DNA from: Streptomyces rugosispiralis
GTDB lineage: Bacteria; Actinomycetota; Actinomycetes; Streptomycetales; Streptomycetaceae
Length of the DNA: 38,210 nucleotides
Direction: 5' to 3'
Assembly (NCBI RefSeq): GCF_024505145.1
Contig: NZ_JANIAA010000062.1
Coordinates: forward strand, 1 to 38,210
Position numbers and translations under genes: made by a program. Of the stretch, positions 23,083-30,817 are shown in pieces (the stretch's first letter is position 1; the number at the start of each line of letters is the position of its first letter). The notes beneath the pieces are model-generated. The model was not told where the DNA came from. It made no database searches and worked only from the letters and a program-made list of their open reading frames with translations.

Positions 23083-25503
23083 TCAGACGCGGGTCATGGG
23101 CCTGATGGCATTCGCGCGGTCGATCAGCACCCCGAGCGCTTCGGGGCTGTCCGCCTGCCGGGCCAGCCGACGCAGGGTCTGCTCCAGCTCGGCGCGCAGC
23201 GCGTTCTCGTCCTCCCACTCCCCATACACCAGTGACTGGGGTTCGGTTCCCCTCCGGGGCGCTTCGGCCGCCGGATCGGCGCGCCCCTTCCGTATCCAGC
23301 GCCGTGACCGGGCGTGCCCAGCGGGCTCACTCAGCTGCTCGCCGGACCCCGGCTGCCGTCCCGCCCAGTCCAGCGTCACCTCCAGCGACTCCGCCGTCAG
23401 CCGGTCGCGGGCCGGACCGGACCGGCGCCCCTCGTCCAGATACAGCCGCGGCAGCCTCGTGCGCACCTCCGCCAGGTCCTCGGCCGTCGGCAGGGCGTCC
23501 GGGTGGCCCAGCCGCCCCGACAGCACCCGCACTGTGGCGATCCGGGCGGCGTCGTAGTGGCGGGAGACCTTCGGCACCCCGCCGAGGATCTCCACCGCGC
23601 CGCCCCGGTCGCCCGCCGCGAGCCGGAGCCGGGCCAGCCCGAAGGCGGCGCTGCCCTGCGAGCGGTTGCGCTGCCACACCGCCTCGTAGAACCGCTTGGC
23701 GGCCTCGTGGTCACCCAGGTGCTCGGCGCAGTAGCCGAGCGCCAGCTTGGGGGCGTACTCCCCGGGCAGCGCGCTGTACACCTCGTCGAACTCGTGCCGG
23801 GCGTCGGCCACCGCGCCGTCCGCGAGCCGCAGCAGGGCGCGGTGCCAGGACAGCCGCCAGTCGTACGGGGCGGCGGAGCCGATCAGTTCGACGGCGATCG
23901 CCAACTCGTCGGCCGCCGCGTCCCGTTCGCCCAGCTCCAGATAGGCGCGGCAGACGCGCAGCCGGATCTCGGCGGAGGGGCGGGGGAAGGCGTGCAACTG
24001 CTCGATCAGCCGCCGTGGCCCGCTGTCGGTCGGGACGCCCAGCAGCGCCGCGCCGGGATCCGCCGCGGCCGGGAACGGCACCGGCAGCCCGAGCGGCACC
24101 CGCTCCGGCCGGGGCAGCCCGGCCGCCAGCAGCGGGCGCGGCTCCCCTTCCAGCCAGCGCTCCAGGTCGGGGATCCGGCCCAGCGAGGCGTCCAGCAGCG
24201 CCGAGGTGGGGGCGAAGAGCGTGGACGGCTCCGGCTGCTCCCGGCTCAGCCGCAGCGAGTGGATCTCCCGCAGTACGCCCCACAACTGCTCGGACATCTC
24301 CGCGGCCGAGCCGAACCGCCGCTCCGGGTCGGCCGCGGTGGCGCGGGCCAGCGCCCGGCGGTAGGACTCGGCGCCGAGGCCGGGCGGCCGCTGGGTCTGA
24401 CGGGCGGCCTTGTCCGAGAGCTCCTCGAGCGTCCTGCCGACCCCGAAGAGATCATGGCGCTCGGTGAGGGCCGGGGCGCCCCGGGCCAGCACCTCGGGGG
24501 CGGCGAACGCCTCGGTGATCACCGGCGGCCCGCCGTCCCGCTGGCCCAGCCGCCGCACCGCGCCGAGGTCGATCACCTTGACCCGGTCCTCGTGGTGCAT
24601 CACGTTGCTCGGCTTGAGATCGCAGTACAGCAGCTTCTCGCCGTGCAGATAGCCCACCGCGCGCAGCACCAGACAGCCGTAGGCCAGGATGTGCTCGTAC
24701 AGCCGCGGCCCGTCGTACGGCTTCACCGCGTCCGCGATGTGGTCCTTGATCTGGGCGAGGGTCATCCCGCCGACGAACTCCATCACGATGTAGCCCGTCA
24801 GCGCCCCGTCGTCGCGGGGGTCGGGCTGGGTGACGTAGTTGATGATCCGGACGATGCCGGGGTGGTCGAGCATGGTCAGATAGCGGCGCTCCTCGACCGC
24901 CACCCGCAGGGCCGCCTCGTCCTCGTTGTTGATCAGGCCCTTGATGGCCACCGGCTGGTCGTCCAGCTGGGTGTCCTCGGCGAGATAGACCCAGCCGAGC
25001 CCGCCGTACCCGACGCAGCCGATCACCCGGTACTGATCGCCCAGCAGATCGCCGGGGCTCAGCCGCGGGGTGAAGTCGAACGGATGGCGGCAGCGCGGGC
25101 AGTAGCCCCGGGAGAGCGCGGACTGTCCGGCGTAGGGCGCGCCCACGATCTCGTCGCACCCCTCCCAGCCGCAGGTCTGGCCGCGCGAGGGGGGATGCGG
25201 ATCGTCCATCACCAGGTCGCGCAGCGAGGGCAGTTCGACGCGGGGCAGGTCCAGCAGGCCCTCGCCGGCCGGCCGCACCGTGAACTTGCGCGCCATATCG
25301 CGGCGGCGGGCACGGGCCGTGGTCGCGGTGGACTCGGACGCCAGAGGGGCGGCGGGCCCGGCGGGCGGGGGAGCGGGGGACGGGGCGGCGGGCAGGGGCC
25401 TGCGGCCGCACTCCGAGCAGAACCCCCGGGCGTTGATCCGGCCCAGGCCCTCGCCCCGGCAGTCCGGGCGGTCGCAGTCCCTCCCACCCGTCGGGTCCCT
25501 CAT
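23083..25503 (-). CDS. PknG-like serine/threonine kinase with two zinc fingers and TPR-like repeats
   Basis: 806 residues. Two cysteine-rich modules lead: C10/C15/C29/C32 and C111/C116/C135/C138 (the second is the rubredoxin-like module known from PknG). The kinase domain covers about 155-430: glycine loop VGYGGLGWV, K188 (VAIK), catalytic loop YCDLKPSN with D295, and DLG with D312 in place of DFG, as in PknG. The C-terminal half consists of helical repeats (ELGERDAAADELAIAVELIG, HLGDHEAAKRFYEAV) of TPR type. No membrane segment is present, so the kinase is soluble and needs partners to sense signals. The start ATG overlaps the protease stop (ATGA, 25500-25503). The kinase appears active; the extra N-terminal zinc module is a difference from mycobacterial PknG. 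Confidence 0.93.
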   Translation of the reverse strand: MRDPTGGRDCDRPDCRGEGLGRINARGFCSECGRRPLPAAPSPAPPPAGPAAPLASESTATTARARRRDMARKFTVRPAGEGLLDLPRVELPSLRDLVMDDPHPPSRGQTCGWEGCDEIVGAPYAGQSALSRGYCPRCRHPFDFTPRLSPGDLLGDQYRVIGCVGYGGLGWVYLAEDTQLDDQPVAIKGLINNEDEAALRVAVEERRYLTMLDHPGIVRIINYVTQPDPRDDGALTGYIVMEFVGGMTLAQIKDHIADAVKPYDGPRLYEHILAYGCLVLRAVGYLHGEKLLYCDLKPSNVMHHEDRVKVIDLGAVRRLGQRDGGPPVITEAFAAPEVLARGAPALTERHDLFGVGRTLEELSDKAARQTQRPPGLGAESYRRALARATAADPERRFGSAAEMSEQLWGVLREIHSLRLSREQPEPSTLFAPTSALLDASLGRIPDLERWLEGEPRPLLAAGLPRPERVPLGLPVPFPAAADPGAALLGVPTDSGPRRLIEQLHAFPRPSAEIRLRVCRAYLELGERDAAADELAIAVELIGSAAPYDWRLSWHRALLRLADGAVADARHEFDEVYSALPGEYAPKLALGYCAEHLGDHEAAKRFYEAVWQRNRSQGSAAFGLARLRLAAGDRGGAVEILGGVPKVSRHYDAARIATVRVLSGRLGHPDALPTAEDLAEVRTRLPRLYLDEGRRSGPARDRLTAESLEVTLDWAGRQPGSGEQLSEPAGHARSRRWIRKGRADPAAEAPRRGTEPQSLVYGEWEDENALRAELEQTLRRLARQADSPEALGVLIDRANAIRPMTRV

Positions 25504-27215
25504 GGCGCCTCCCCCTCCGGCGGTGTGTGCACGGCGGCCACGAACCGGTCGACGGCGCGGCGGGCCTCCGGCAGATCGCAGGGCACCTCGGCCAGCAGTC
25601 GCACCGCGGCGCGGTGCAGCGGGATCAGCTCCGCCCGCTCGGATTCGGCCTTGGTCCCGAGCATCGCCGTGTACGACACCAGCTGCCACTTCAGCTCCTG
25701 GACCGCCGGCTGCTGGGCGTCGATCACCCGCAGCGTCTCCTCGGCCCGCTCGGCGACCGTCCGCACCGACTGCTCGAACGCGGCCAGCTTGGCGACGATG
25801 CGGTGCGAGCGCAGCTCGGGGTCGGAGCGCAGCCGGGTCAGATTGATCCGCAGGGCCGTGGCGTCCTCGGCGTCCGACGAGGCCGAGCGGCGCGCCCCGC
25901 GCCCGGCGGTCTCGTGCTCGCGGTCGGCGGCGAGCGCCACCCGCCCGGCGAGCTCGTCCAGCCAGGCGTCGATCCGGGCCGCCTCGGGGCGGAACAGCCG
26001 CTCGGCCAGGAGCAGTCCGCTCGACTGGGGGTCGCGGAAGACCAGCAGCAGCCGGCTGCCCCGGTCGGCGAGCAGCTTCATGAAGCCGACCAGCGCCTCG
26101 GGGTCGCGGGCGCGGTCCACGCCGACGGCCACGATGGTGAGCGGCACCGCGTTGGCCCGGACCCGGCTGAGCGGGGAGGTGTCGCCGGGCGAGCGCAGAT
26201 CCATCCGGTCCGCGACCCGCAGCGCGACCTCGGTGTCGGTGCGCTTGGTGACGTCGATGGCCAGGTCCACACTGCCCAGCGGCGGTACGGTGCCGTGCGG
26301 CGCGGCCGAGACCGCCTCGTCGGGGCCGCCGCCCGACAGCTCGCGGTCGGCGAGCGTGATGGCGCGGCTGAGCGCCTCGTACCGCGCGTGGTCGTCGTCC
26401 TCGATCACCACGGTCTCCACGTCCGTGATGCCCGCGCGCCCGGTCAGCGGCTCCCGGCGCAGCCATACGGCGAGCCGCTGGGCGAAGCCGATGTCCTGGA
26501 CGCCGGTGGTCAGCGGGGAGACCAGCGGCCGGTCCACCCCGGGGTCGCCGCGCACCCAGCGGTGGACCACCGGCAGATGGCGCACGATCGTCTCGACCGG
26601 GATCATGTAGGAGACGCTGAGGCGCTCGGCGGGGGGGATGTCGACCGGGTCGTCGTACCGGCTGACGACCATGCCGATGACATGCCGGGTCGCCTCGTCC
26701 TCCACCCCGGCGCCGCTGAAGCCCTTACGGACCACATCCCTGGGCGACTTGGGGTCGAGGCCCACCCACTCCGCCCGGGGGCCGACCCGCCCGGCGGTCT
26801 TCGCGCGCAGATAGTGGCCGTTGTCGAGCCCCTTGGGGAAGCCGCCCATCCACACCGGCCGGCCCAGCACCGGCGGCAGCCGGTAGAGCGGCGCGGCGTG
26901 TTCGGCGGGCTGCGGCCGGCCCAGCCGCAGCAGCGCCACATCGCCGCAGCCGTCGGAGCGCTGGGGCACCCAGCAGCCGTCGGCGACGCGCGCGGGGACG
27001 GGCCGGGCCTCGTGCACCTCGACCAGCTCCACCAGCACCTCGGTGGCGGGCACCGGGAGCCCGTCGTCGGGTATCACATGGGCGCACGTCAGCACCGTCT
27101 CGCTGCCCAGGAGGACTCCGGCGCCCAGCACGTCACCGGCCGAACTACGGATCCTCACCCGCCATGTGCCCCCGCTGGAGGTCGCATCGGCGGTAATGCC
27201 CATTTCCGCCCCCAT
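25500..27215 (-). CDS. Trypsin-like serine protease with C-terminal VWA-like and helical regions
   Basis: 571 residues and no signal peptide, so probably cytoplasmic. A chymotrypsin-fold protease fills about 17-215, with a plausible triad H46 (TCAHVI), D91 (CGDVALLRL) and S166 (GFSGAGV, where classical enzymes have GDSGGP). A domain at about 270-425 contains AIDVTKRTDTEV, which looks like a VWA-type strand with a degenerate metal site; the end (about 455-560) is a long helical, coiled-coil-like region. ATG at 27215 is chosen because TATGCT lies eight bases upstream, suggesting a leaderless start; ATG at 27203 is an alternative. First gene of the five-gene operon, translationally coupled to the kinase. 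Intracellular trypsin-like proteases paired with VWA and kinase genes occur in some bacterial conflict and signalling systems; the target is unknown. Confidence 0.88.
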   Translation of the reverse strand: MGAEMGITADATSSGGTWRVRIRSSAGDVLGAGVLLGSETVLTCAHVIPDDGLPVPATEVLVELVEVHEARPVPARVADGCWVPQRSDGCGDVALLRLGRPQPAEHAAPLYRLPPVLGRPVWMGGFPKGLDNGHYLRAKTAGRVGPRAEWVGLDPKSPRDVVRKGFSGAGVEDEATRHVIGMVVSRYDDPVDIPPAERLSVSYMIPVETIVRHLPVVHRWVRGDPGVDRPLVSPLTTGVQDIGFAQRLAVWLRREPLTGRAGITDVETVVIEDDDHARYEALSRAITLADRELSGGGPDEAVSAAPHGTVPPLGSVDLAIDVTKRTDTEVALRVADRMDLRSPGDTSPLSRVRANAVPLTIVAVGVDRARDPEALVGFMKLLADRGSRLLLVFRDPQSSGLLLAERLFRPEAARIDAWLDELAGRVALAADREHETAGRGARRSASSDAEDATALRINLTRLRSDPELRSHRIVAKLAAFEQSVRTVAERAEETLRVIDAQQPAVQELKWQLVSYTAMLGTKAESERAELIPLHRAAVRLLAEVPCDLPEARRAVDRFVAAVHTPPEGEAP

Positions 27216-27223
27216 GTGGCAAG

Positions 27224-27229
27224 AGCATA
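27224..27229 (-). promoter_or_regulatory. Candidate -10 box of the protease-kinase operon
   Basis: TATGCT on the minus strand ends eight bases before the ATG at 27215, consistent with a leaderless or nearly leaderless transcript for the whole operon. No convincing -35 is visible. Confidence 0.35.
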
Positions 27230-27247
27230 CGCCCGGGACGTACGGAA

Positions 27248-27272
27248 GTGACCCGTCCGTCCGATGGGTCAC
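27248..27272. promoter_or_regulatory. Perfect inverted repeat upstream of protease-kinase operon
   Basis: GTGACCC (27248-27254) and GGGTCAC (27266-27272) are perfect 7-bp arms separated by 11 bases, about one helical turn, 20-45 bp upstream of the candidate -10 box. This is a good candidate for a dimeric regulator site. The remaining intergenic DNA, 27273-27669, shows no gene I can support. Confidence 0.45.
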
Positions 27273-27669
27273 GGGAACGGGTGAGGGGCGGGGCGGGGGC
27301 CGGAGGAGGCGGGGTCCGCGGCCGGAGAGGGGCGTGCCAGGGCCGTACGGGGTGGGATGGCGGGCCCGGCGCGTCCGGTGTGCGGCGCCGCCGATCGCGC
27401 ACGCCCGGCCATTCGGGTGACGTGGCGTCACCTCTTCTTGTGGCGGGCTACGTCGGATGGATTACTGAAAGTGTGCGGTGGAACCCCGTCGATTCTTTCG
27501 GCGCTGGGGGCGCCGCGTCCTCGCCGGAGCCGGGCGCCAGGCGTACCGCGAGGAGGACCGGGCGGGTGCCCCAAAGCCCGCGGTCGCGCACCGGACTCCC
27601 GTGAGCGCGAGCGGGTCCAGCCCGCTCGGTCCCGTCCACGCCCCGCCCTCATACAGGAGGCGACGCGCC

Positions 27670-28294
27670 ACGCCCATCTCACCCGGCCAAGGGTCCAGCG
27701 CCGGCGGACAGGCCGTCGTCATCACCGGCACCGACCTCGGCGGTGCCACGGCCGTGCACTTCGGCAGCGAGCTGGCCACCATCACCGCCAACAACGCCAC
27801 CTCCGTGACGGTCACCATGCCGTCCGGCCTCCGGCGGTACGACGGTGACCCTGACCGGCACCAATCTGCTCGGCGCGACAGCGGTCAGGTTCGGGGCCGT
27901 CAACGCGACCTCCTTCACGGTGGTGTCGGCCACGCAGATCACGGCGGTGGCGCCACCCGGCAGCGGCACCGCGCAGATCACGGTGGTGACGGCGGGCGGC
28001 ACCAGCGGCGGCGTCCCGTACACGTACGTCCCCACCCCCGTCCTCACCAGCCTGTCGCCGACCCGGGGGCCGCTCGGCGCCGGGACCACGGTCACGCTCT
28101 TCGGCAGCGGTCTCACCACGACCAGTTCGGTGCTCTTCGGCTCGACGCCCGCCTCCTTCACCGTCGTCTCGGACATCTGGGTCACCGCCATCGCGCCCTC
28201 CGGGTCCGCCGGGCCGGTGAACGTCCAGGTCATCACCGTCGGCGGCAGCAGCAACAGCCTCGTCTACACCCGTGTGGGGCCACCCGGGATCTAG
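27670..28294 (+). pseudogene. IPT/TIG-domain surface protein, start lost and frameshifted
   Basis: Two to three immunoglobulin-like IPT/TIG repeats are recognisable (ISPGQGSSAGGQAVVITGTD; GTNLLGATAVRFGAV; SPTRGPLGAGTTVTLFGSG), as in Streptomyces surface proteins that begin MPISPNQG. A perfect AGGAGG (27655-27660) lies nine bases before the codon where the family's ATG should be, but that codon is ACG (27670-27672). The first repeat is in one frame up to about 27828. At ggcCtccggc an apparently extra C moves the homology to the next frame, which then continues intact (SGGTTVTLTGTNLLG) to a TAG at 28292-28294. The stop lies within the target site of the MITE. A dead or dying gene is the simplest reading; a sequencing error could explain the frameshift but not the ACG. 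A cell-surface adhesive or binding role applies to the intact family. Confidence 0.75.
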
Positions 28295-28485
28295 GGCCCT
28301 GCTGACGGATTTCCGCGGCGTCGCGGCGTCCGGCACGTCCTCTCGCCGCACCCCGCGAAAACCCAAGTAGCTCCGCTACGAGGGCTTCCGCGCGGCACGC
28401 CGAGAGCACGCTCCCCCAGCTACCGCTGGGAGGTGCCCCCTGACGCCGCTCCTTCTTCCACGGAGATCCGTCAGAAGGGCCCTAG
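28291..28485. mobile_element. 195-bp MITE with 25-bp terminal inverted repeats
   Basis: The ends 28291-28315 and 28461-28485 are inverted repeats matching at 23 of 25 positions (end sequence GGGCCCTKCTGACGGAT). Both ends are bounded by CTAG or TA, consistent with a duplicated target as made by IS5/IS427-type or IS630-type transposases. The interior has no gene. It contains a long imperfect hairpin (28354-28392, with GTAGC-tcc-GCTAC at its tip) and a copy of the 32-bp palindromic repeat. It lies between the IPT pseudogene and the ribosomal-protection gene, which converge. No transposase with matching ends is in the window. Confidence 0.85.
28411..28442. repeat. 32-bp palindromic repeat, copy 2 (inside the MITE)
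   Basis: This 32-bp stretch has the same CCCAGC-TACC-GCTGGG hairpin core and the same flanks as 2827-2858, with one mismatch. It occupies the right half of the MITE, 18 bp inside the right terminal repeat. Confidence 0.85.
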
Positions 28486-28498
28486 CCGCCGGGAGGAG

Positions 28499-30505
28499 CT
28501 AGGAGCCGAGGTCCGGGGCCGTCGCCCCGGCGCGCAGCGGCCGGTCGGCGCACGGCCGGGACCACCACACCCCCTCGCCGTGTGTCAGCCGGGGCAGCAC
28601 CCGTTCGAATCCGTGCACCCGGCGGGCCGGGAGCTCGCCCCGCAGCAGCCGCCCCGTGGCACCGTCCGCGCTCTCGCCGATGTCCGCCTCGGCGGCGGCG
28701 AGGTGGGCTGTGACCGCGGCGAGGGTCTCGGCCGGAAGCTCCAGCTCGAAGGCGTGGTACGGCTCGTAGATCCGCCACCCCGCCCGTTCCAGGGCCTCCC
28801 CGAGCACCACCGGGGTGAGGTCGCGGAAGTCGGCCGCGGTGCTCAGCGGGCCGATGAACCCGGAGCGGACGAGCACGACCCGGCAGTCCGTCACCGAGCG
28901 GCCCCGGGGCCCGTGGAAGAGCGTCTCGTACACGGTCTCCTCGATCGCGTTGTGGAACGCGCGGGGCAGCGCGCCCAGTTCGGTCTCGTAGCCGAAGACC
29001 ACCCCGGCACCGCGTTCGGTGGGCTCCACGCGCAGCCCGACGGTGGCCCAGGGCCCGGTGTGGCCGACCCGGGCGATCTCGCGGACGGCCTCGCCGACCC
29101 CCGAGGGGCGCTCGACCAGCACCGGACGGCTCGGTTCGAAATCCGCCTCGATGCCGTAGTCCTGGACCAGCGTGGCCGCGATGATCTCCTTCTGCACCTC
29201 GCCGTACAGCAGCACCGAGGTGGCCCCGCCCGGCATCGCCCGCGCGTGGATCAGTGGGTCCTGATCGGCCAGGTCGAGCAGCGCGGTGTGCAGCCGGGAC
29301 GCGGCGGCGGCGCCGGGCTCGCGGGCGTGGACGAGGGTCTGGAGGCTGGGCGCGGCGAAGTGCCGCCGGCCGGCGGGGACGTCGTGGACGGGCCCGAGCC
29401 GGTCGCCGACCCGGACCCCGGGCAGCCCCTTGATCCTCGCGATGTTCCCGGCGGTCAGCGGCCCCCGTACGGCCCCCGCGGCTCCGATGACCTCCAGCGC
29501 GGTGATCTGCCCGGTGTGCTCGGTCAGGGCGCCGCCGGGCTCGCGGCGGTGCAGGGTCACCCGCTGCCGCAGTGTCACCTCGCCGGAGAACAGCCGAAGA
29601 TAGGCCGTACGGCCACCACCACGGGCACCGCCCTTGGCGCCTGTGCCGCCTCCACCGCCTCCGCCGCTCCGGCCGCCTCCGCCGCTCCCGCCGCGCTCGA
29701 CCGCGAAGACCGTGCCGCGCGGCTCCGCGCCGCCCGGCGCGGGCGGCACCAGCCGTGCCACCCCCTCGACCAGCGCCCCGACGCCCTGGCCGCTCAGCGC
29801 CGAGCCGAAGAAGACCGGATGCACCAGCCCCTCCGCCGTACGGGCCGCGAGGGCCGCCGCCACCTCCTCGGCCGAGGGCAGCGGACCGTCCACGACCCGC
29901 GCGAGCATCGCGTCGTCGGTCTCGGCCAGCACCTCGGCCGCCTCGGCGCGCACCCCCGGATCGTCCAGGGAGCGCGGTCGGACGCGGGCGTTCCGTGTGC
30001 CCAGGTCCCTTACCGCCATCAGCGGGACGAGATGCGGCGCCAGGGCGCGCCGGATGTCGGCGAGCAGCCCCGCGTCGCGTGCGCCCGCGCGGTCGATCTT
30101 GTTGATGAAGAGCAGCACCGGGAGCCGCAGCCGCCGCAGCGTCTTCATCAGCACCCGGGTCTGCGCCTGGACGCCCTCGACGGCGGACAGCACGAGCACC
30201 GCGCCGTCGAGCACTCCGAGGGCGCGTTCGACCTCGGCGATGAAGTCGGAGTGGCCGGGGGTGTCGATCAGGTTGATCTGGGTGCCCCCGGCGGTGAGGG
30301 ACGCGACCGCGGTCCGCACGGTGATACCGCGCTGCCGCTCGATCTCGCCGGTGTCGGTCTGGGTGTCCCCGGTGTCGACGCTGCCGAGCCGGTCGATCAC
30401 CCCGGCGTCGTAGAGCAGCCGCTCGGTCAGGCTGGTCTTACCGGCGTCGACATGTGCGAGCACACCGATGTTGAGGGTCCGTGAGACCCGTGGAGAGCTG
30501 GGCAT
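28499..30505 (-). CDS. Ribosomal protection GTPase, Tet(M)/OtrA family
   Basis: 668 residues; an EF-G-like translational GTPase that in this family removes tetracyclines from the ribosome. GTPase motifs are intact: AHVDAGKT (17-24), DTPGHSDF (81-88), NKID (135-138) and SALSG. The opening LNIGVLAHVDAGKTSLTERL and the stretch DRLGSVDTGDTQTDTGEIER are characteristic of the Tet(M)/OtrA branch, not EF-G. Domain IV segments (TDCRVVLVRSGF, YEPYHAFELELPAE) are present. Odd: a glycine-rich insertion of about 27 residues (272-298) interrupts domain II. The ATG at 30505 lacks a good Shine-Dalgarno; a better one precedes a small overlapping upstream ORF at 30572. Likely intrinsic tetracycline resistance or a translation factor of related function. 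It stands alone without tetracycline biosynthesis genes. Confidence 0.9.
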   Translation of the reverse strand: MPSSPRVSRTLNIGVLAHVDAGKTSLTERLLYDAGVIDRLGSVDTGDTQTDTGEIERQRGITVRTAVASLTAGGTQINLIDTPGHSDFIAEVERALGVLDGAVLVLSAVEGVQAQTRVLMKTLRRLRLPVLLFINKIDRAGARDAGLLADIRRALAPHLVPLMAVRDLGTRNARVRPRSLDDPGVRAEAAEVLAETDDAMLARVVDGPLPSAEEVAAALAARTAEGLVHPVFFGSALSGQGVGALVEGVARLVPPAPGGAEPRGTVFAVERGGSGGGGRSGGGGGGGTGAKGGARGGGRTAYLRLFSGEVTLRQRVTLHRREPGGALTEHTGQITALEVIGAAGAVRGPLTAGNIARIKGLPGVRVGDRLGPVHDVPAGRRHFAAPSLQTLVHAREPGAAAASRLHTALLDLADQDPLIHARAMPGGATSVLLYGEVQKEIIAATLVQDYGIEADFEPSRPVLVERPSGVGEAVREIARVGHTGPWATVGLRVEPTERGAGVVFGYETELGALPRAFHNAIEETVYETLFHGPRGRSVTDCRVVLVRSGFIGPLSTAADFRDLTPVVLGEALERAGWRIYEPYHAFELELPAETLAAVTAHLAAAEADIGESADGATGRLLRGELPARRVHGFERVLPRLTHGEGVWWSRPCADRPLRAGATAPDLGS

Positions 30506-30572
30506 GGATGCTGAGGTCCTCGAAGACGGTCGTCCGGTGGGGGCGCTGAGTCGTTCCGAGGAATCGGCGCAT
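30438..30572 (-). CDS. Candidate leader ORF overlapping the ribosomal-protection gene
   Basis: A 44-codon frame with ATG at 30572 preceded by CAGGAGC at good spacing. It begins 67 bp upstream of the ribosomal-protection ATG and ends (TAA, 30440-30438) inside that gene's P-loop codons, in another frame. The peptide (MRRFLGTTQRPHRTTVFEDL at its start, Arg-rich at its end) has no known family. Because its ribosome site is better than that of the main gene, translation of this ORF could set expression of the GTPase, as leader peptides do upstream of some tet(M)-type genes. It may equally be chance. Confidence 0.35.
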   Translation of the reverse strand: MRRFLGTTQRPHRTTVFEDLSIHAQLSTGLTDPQHRCARTCRRR

Positions 30573-30817
30573 CGGTTGCTCCTGCTCTCGTAGACGTGAG
30601 GTGGACGTGCGGTAGATCTGAGGTCGCGGACATCCTGGACACGGGAGCGGGCGGAGGCAACCGAATTACGGGCGTCCCGTCACCGCGTGCCCCTCGGCCC
30701 GCCCCGCGGGAAGCGCGGCCTCGCCCGTAGAAAGCGCTGTCACGCCTCTCGACAACGCCCGCCGCTGCCCCGACTCTTCGTAAGCGACGGGGACCGGTGC
30801 GGTGGAGGGGACTGACG

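Noticed and set aside
23314..26610. Very long open frame (1098 codons) on the plus strand opposite the kinase and protease genes
   Set aside because: It mirrors the third-position GC bias of the minus-strand genes, is rich in Arg/Gly/Gln/His with no domain, and would contradict the coupled, motif-bearing minus-strand operon.
28499..30505. Reading the ribosomal-protection gene as EF-G (fusA)
   Set aside because: The opening motif LNIGVLAHVDAGKTSLTERL and the DTQTDTGEIERQRGITV stretch belong to the Tet(M)/OtrA branch, and no rps/tuf genes flank it.
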